Below, piece by piece: positions 3,289 through 6,083 of a DNA stretch of 6,083 nucleotides (its first letter is position 1; the number at the start of each line of letters is the position of its first letter). The notes beneath the pieces were generated by a model that had not been told where the DNA came from, did no database searches, and saw only the letters and a list, made by a program, of their open reading frames with translations. This DNA is from Candidatus Atribacteria bacterium 1244-E10-H5-B2. Its GTDB lineage: Bacteria; Atribacterota; JS1; SB-45; 34-128. The translations under genes and the position numbers were made by a program. The stretch lies in contig NMQN01000318.1 of the NCBI GenBank assembly GCA_003575245.1, positions 1 to 6,083 of the forward strand, in the 5' to 3' direction.

Positions 3289-5535
3289 TTAAATAGCGAT
3301 ATAGATTAATTCCGGTCTCCCCCCTTTGCTACCTTTCTCCGGGTCTTTTTTAGCAAACTTTATAGATTGTCTTTCTATGAGTGTCGACTGAATTTTATAA
3401 GTCTGATCACTATTTAAATTGAATTTTTTCATTAGTTCGCTCCGTCTAACTATCTTTCTTTTTCTGATATAGATCAAAATATCTCGAATTAATCTCTGTT
3501 CTTCGCTCAATCCGATAGTCTCAGAGATCATAGGCTTTGCTGATTCAGTTAAGAAATTTAATGCTCGGGTAGCATAGTAAAAAGCTTCTTTTGAGATTGT
3601 ATTACTACCACCTAAAGAGGCTTCGTAGATAGTAGCTAATTTTATGCAATGAGTCTCTATCCTCGAGAAGAAAGCGTTCAGATAGCCTCTTTCTCTATTC
3701 TTATAGATTTTCAAAGCCCACTCGATAAAGTCCTCTTCAATAAGTTCCCGGCTCATAAATTGATCATTATATTTGTCTCCGATATCCTCTAACTCTTTGA
3801 CTAATCTCTTTATATCTTTCTCGCTAACTGATAGAGGGATCGGGATATATTTCTCTTTTTCTATGCAGGTTATAAGGTATACTCTACCGAAAAATCCGAG
3901 TTCTAAATCCTCAATAGAAAAATGTTTAGAGAAACTTGCCGGTATACATGCACCTAAAAAACTGACTGCTGTCTCTCCAACGATAAACTCCTCTTGACTC
4001 AACTTCTTTTTGAAGGGTTTTGAATCCCATAAATTTATAAAAAACTCCTGAGAGGCAACCCAAGACCCTCGAGTATTCCAACCCTTTAGGATCTTCGCAA
4101 ACTCCTGCCAACGTATAAAACCAGTCTCTCGACCGCCTGACTTGCCTATTGATAAAGCCTTCGTCAAACCTTCTTCACTCCCGATAGATGGTAATAATAG
4201 ATCCTTGTCTATTTCCCATAAAAGTTTTACCGGGATATCGATTGCAGTTCCCTTTCTGAATCCTGAGGGAGCTAAAAAAACACTCCAAATATTGGGGTAA
4301 AGCCTTCTCGTTTCCCAATTGACATAACAATCTTTTCCTAAGATTGCCGATAGAGTTGTCATTGCTCCCCAAAAAAGAAAGCTTTTAGGAGTATCGGTTA
4401 TCTCTGAAAAAATATCAATATAGTCTTTTAGAAAGCCTCTGTCCGGGATAGCTTTTTCTAATAGATTATTCAGTCTTTTCTGATCGACTTCTTCTAACCT
4501 TATCTCTTTCGGTAGAGCTATATCCTCAAGTAATTCTTCCACTCCGGTCGAGGTATCACTCCCTTTTGCCTTTTTAAGAGTATAGATTAGATACTCCGGA
4601 GTATTCTCCCCTAACTTTCCTCGAGGTTGAGCGATCATTATTTTTATGATCTCTTCGTCGGTAAAAAGATTATAGCTCGTTAAAATACTCGCTAAAGCCA
4701 TAGAATAGCCACTCCTCGACTGGTCGGTTAAGTCCGGTCTGTCTCCTTCAAAAGTCTCTCGTAAATTTCTACTTACGTTTAGGAGTCTGTCGAAATGCTC
4801 AGGTAATTCGAGGCTCTCCGGATCTCTGATCCAGTTCTTGATCTTCTCTTTTTCTAAAGTTACTTCTCCTAAAATTGTCTCTTTTTGCTTGATAAAAAAA
4901 GGCTCAAATTCTTTTATATTATAGGTAATATTTTTATCAAGTTTAATTATCTTGACCGGGAGACCCTCAGGATTCTCCGACTTAAAATTCAGAGTCTCCG
5001 GTATTCTGAGGCAACGAGAAAGATCCTTACCGGCAACGTCTCCACCAAGAGCCTGAGAAAGCCCGGCCAAAACCCCCCTCAGTTTTAAAACAGCGTTCTC
5101 ATTTTTGATATTTATTGACTTCGATAATAACCAATATAAATGATAGCCCTGTCCTGAATCTACAATAATAGAGGGAGCTAATTTAAACTTTTTTATCAAC
5201 TCTAAAGCCTCTTCTTTGGTCGGCAGATCCGGTCTATTTTTACGCTTACAATCCAAATCACACCAAAAACATCTTAAAATTTTGACATCTTTCTCCGTTC
5301 CTGATTCTCTATATCTCGGAGCAACTCCAAAATGTATATTTAAATTCTCAAAATGCTTTTTCTTTAATAGTCTGATCAGCTCGTTAATATCTTTTATCCT
5401 ATGAAAAAAATAATCTACTTTTTGATACTCGTATTTCTCTTTGATTTTAACAACTCGAAAAGTCCGAATATCAATAAAGCCCTCTACTCCCTCAAATAAT
5501 ACTTCGAGAAATTCTTTCTGTCCTGCTTGCTCCAT
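3289..5535 (-). CDS. Replication protein: PrimPol-type primase fused to DUF3987-like ATPase/helicase, 748 aa
   Basis: The N-terminal ~210 residues form an archaeo-eukaryotic primase domain. NIHFGVAPRYR (66-76) is followed by FWCDLD (90-95) with metal-binding D93/D95, then SGQGYHLYW (127-135) with H132, then GGDVAGKDLSRCLRIPETLN (164-183) as the third motif. A linker leads to a DUF3987-like ATPase core from about residue 365. This core has a P-loop-like APSGFRKGT (422-430, K428), a Walker-B-like FIRWQEFAKIL (473-483, E478), an SFLGACIP segment (525-532) and a possible arginine finger R551 in GFFGR. The last ~65 residues resemble a winged helix (RRSELMKKFNLNSDQTYKI). Known relatives are primase-helicases of plasmids, phages and integrated elements that prime and unwind DNA at the element's origin. 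Both the P-loop (RKGT for GKGT/GKST) and Walker B (QE for DE) are atypical. Start: ATG with GAGAGGAG 7 nt upstream, just after the preceding gene's stop. Confidence 0.88.
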   Translation of the reverse strand: MEQAGQKEFLEVLFEGVEGFIDIRTFRVVKIKEKYEYQKVDYFFHRIKDINELIRLLKKKHFENLNIHFGVAPRYRESGTEKDVKILRCFWCDLDCKRKNRPDLPTKEEALELIKKFKLAPSIIVDSGQGYHLYWLLSKSINIKNENAVLKLRGVLAGLSQALGGDVAGKDLSRCLRIPETLNFKSENPEGLPVKIIKLDKNITYNIKEFEPFFIKQKETILGEVTLEKEKIKNWIRDPESLELPEHFDRLLNVSRNLRETFEGDRPDLTDQSRSGYSMALASILTSYNLFTDEEIIKIMIAQPRGKLGENTPEYLIYTLKKAKGSDTSTGVEELLEDIALPKEIRLEEVDQKRLNNLLEKAIPDRGFLKDYIDIFSEITDTPKSFLFWGAMTTLSAILGKDCYVNWETRRLYPNIWSVFLAPSGFRKGTAIDIPVKLLWEIDKDLLLPSIGSEEGLTKALSIGKSGGRETGFIRWQEFAKILKGWNTRGSWVASQEFFINLWDSKPFKKKLSQEEFIVGETAVSFLGACIPASFSKHFSIEDLELGFFGRVYLITCIEKEKYIPIPLSVSEKDIKRLVKELEDIGDKYNDQFMSRELIEEDFIEWALKIYKNRERGYLNAFFSRIETHCIKLATIYEASLGGSNTISKEAFYYATRALNFLTESAKPMISETIGLSEEQRLIRDILIYIRKRKIVRRSELMKKFNLNSDQTYKIQSTLIERQSIKFAKKDPEKGSKGGRPELIYIAI

Positions 5536-5556
5536 TTCCTAGCTCCTCTCTTTATA

Positions 5557-5871
5557 TCAAGATGGTATAGAATCTTCATCATAAGACATATTAGCACTAT
5601 GAGTTTTAACAAGATATATCTTAAATGTTGATTCAAAATTACCTTTGCTTTTAAAACTCTCCCAAATATCTTTAAAATCTTTTACGTTCTCGAGCATATT
5701 TTTATATCGATTTAAGCCAATAATTAAAATCCTCATATCTGCATACATAGATCGAAGCTCTTCGAGATTCACATTTTCAAAATCACTTTCCGGAGTTAAG
5801 ATAATTTTTTCAACTCTTCTCATTATCTCAACGATTTTCTCTTTTTGTTCTTTTTTTATAATTTCACTCAT
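5557..5871 (-). CDS. Hypothetical protein, 104 aa, first gene of the rep operon
   Basis: A 104-residue, mostly helical protein: helices rich in Lys/Glu at the N-terminus (EIIKKEQKEKIVEIMRRVEKII), then LEELRSMYADMRILIIGLNRYKNMLENVKDFKDIWESF, and an acidic C-terminal tail (SYDEDSIPS). No known domain, helix-turn-helix or membrane segment can be named. The start is clear: ATG with AAAGGAG 7 nt upstream. Its TGA stop is only 21 nt before the replication gene start and next to that gene's ribosome binding site, so the two are co-transcribed from the promoter at 5901-5930. A partner or regulator of the primase-helicase is the obvious guess from position, but the sequence does not show it. Confidence 0.75.
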   Translation of the reverse strand: MSEIIKKEQKEKIVEIMRRVEKIILTPESDFENVNLEELRSMYADMRILIIGLNRYKNMLENVKDFKDIWESFKSKGNFESTFKIYLVKTHSANMSYDEDSIPS

Positions 5872-5900
5872 TTATTTACTCCTTTCTTATTTTTTTTATT

Positions 5901-5930
5901 ATTACAATACGAGCATATCGTATATTTTAA
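5901..5930 (-). promoter_or_regulatory. Rep operon promoter with palindromic operator in its spacer
   Basis: On the minus strand, TTAAAA (5925-5930) and TGTAAT (5901-5906) are 18 bp apart, about 30 bp before the 104-residue gene. The spacer holds a perfect inverted repeat with arms ATACGA (5907-5912) and TCGTAT (5918-5923) around 5 bp. An operator placed exactly between -35 and -10 would allow autorepression of the replication genes. It is unlike the TTGATTA sites at P1 and P2. Confidence 0.5.
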
Positions 5931-5950
5931 CTAAAATTTATTTCTGATCT

Positions 5951-6083
5951 TCAACAGCTTTTTAGTCTCAATTTTTTAAAAACACTATCCCAATATCTTA
6001 TATCTCCCTTGCTCCAATCGCAAAATGAATCTAAATGATTTATAATAATTTTTTTAATCTGCTTTTTATTCAAGACAACCGCT
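5951..6083 (-). CDS. C-terminal fragment of an unknown protein (runs off right edge)
   Basis: An open frame enters from the right edge (first complete codon at 6080-6082) and ends at TGA 5951-5953, giving 43 residues that end IRYWDSVFKKLRLKSC. The composition (Lys, Ile, Trp, Tyr, few rare codons) matches the other genes, and a span of 43 codons without stops in this A/T-rich DNA supports coding. It could also be a complete tiny gene from a TTG at 6071-6073, but there is no clear ribosome binding site in the remaining 10 bases. The motif HLDSFCDWSKGDIRYWD is not one I can assign. It ends about 20 nt upstream of the rep promoter. Confidence 0.5.
   Translation of the reverse strand, partial: AVVLNKKQIKKIIINHLDSFCDWSKGDIRYWDSVFKKLRLKSC

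Noticed and set aside
3773..3997. Open frames on the + strand and in other minus frames inside the rep gene, and + strand frames at 190-402, 437-670 and 5645-5947
   Set aside because: They lie opposite or within well-supported genes, have no good ribosome binding sites and encode low-complexity Ser/Phe/Leu-rich products typical of antisense shadows.

Overview
The window looks like part of a bacterial mobile element (plasmid, phage or integrated replicon), not a host chromosome. It is A+T-rich. Every supported gene is on the minus strand and the genes are short and tightly packed. Nearly all have a purine-rich Shine-Dalgarno sequence, often fused to the stop codon of the gene before. The only two proteins with a clear family assignment are DNA-replication or topology enzymes. 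Bacterial-type promoters (TTGACT / TGnTATAAT) and strong Shine-Dalgarno sites point to a bacterial host. The K/E/I-rich proteins would fit a low-GC host, but the sequence alone does not name one.

Reading in the direction of transcription (right to left): 5951-6083 is the 3' end of an unrecognised gene that runs off the window. A promoter with a palindromic operator in its spacer (5901-5930) precedes an unknown 104-residue protein (5557-5871) and a 748-residue replication protein (3289-5535). The latter has an N-terminal archaeo-eukaryotic primase (PrimPol-type) domain, a DUF3987-like ATPase/helicase core with an unusual P-loop, and a possible C-terminal winged helix. Downstream is about 615 bp without genes (2674-3288). 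It holds repeated GTTTTAACC boxes, a nearly pure A/T stretch, several inverted repeats and a GC-rich hairpin cluster. I interpret it as the replication origin.

Left of the putative origin is a run of small genes. These are two paralogous small proteins (2479-2673 and 1958-2125), a charged protein (2257-2439), a 33-residue single-pass membrane protein (2141-2242) and a protein with an SCAGY motif (1495-1854). Then comes a 288-residue Spo11/Topo VI A-like protein (564-1430) with a catalytic-type Tyr and a TOPRIM domain, resembling the 'Mini-A' proteins of mobile elements. It is followed by an unknown 91-residue protein, a 62-residue protein with a TTG start, and the start of another gene at the left edge.

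The small-gene region is tied together by a family of 12-13 bp near-palindromic sites (TTGATTAGTTAA / TTGATTTAATCAA). They sit on two strong promoters (in front of 1854 and 1430), and a diverged copy lies upstream of 2673. At both strong promoters the stop codon of the upstream gene is built into the -35 box. This suggests a duplicated promoter-operator cassette read by one repressor not encoded by any recognisable gene here. The picture is a replicon with its own primase-helicase and origin, a stand-alone Topo VI-A-like enzyme, and small accessory genes under common control.
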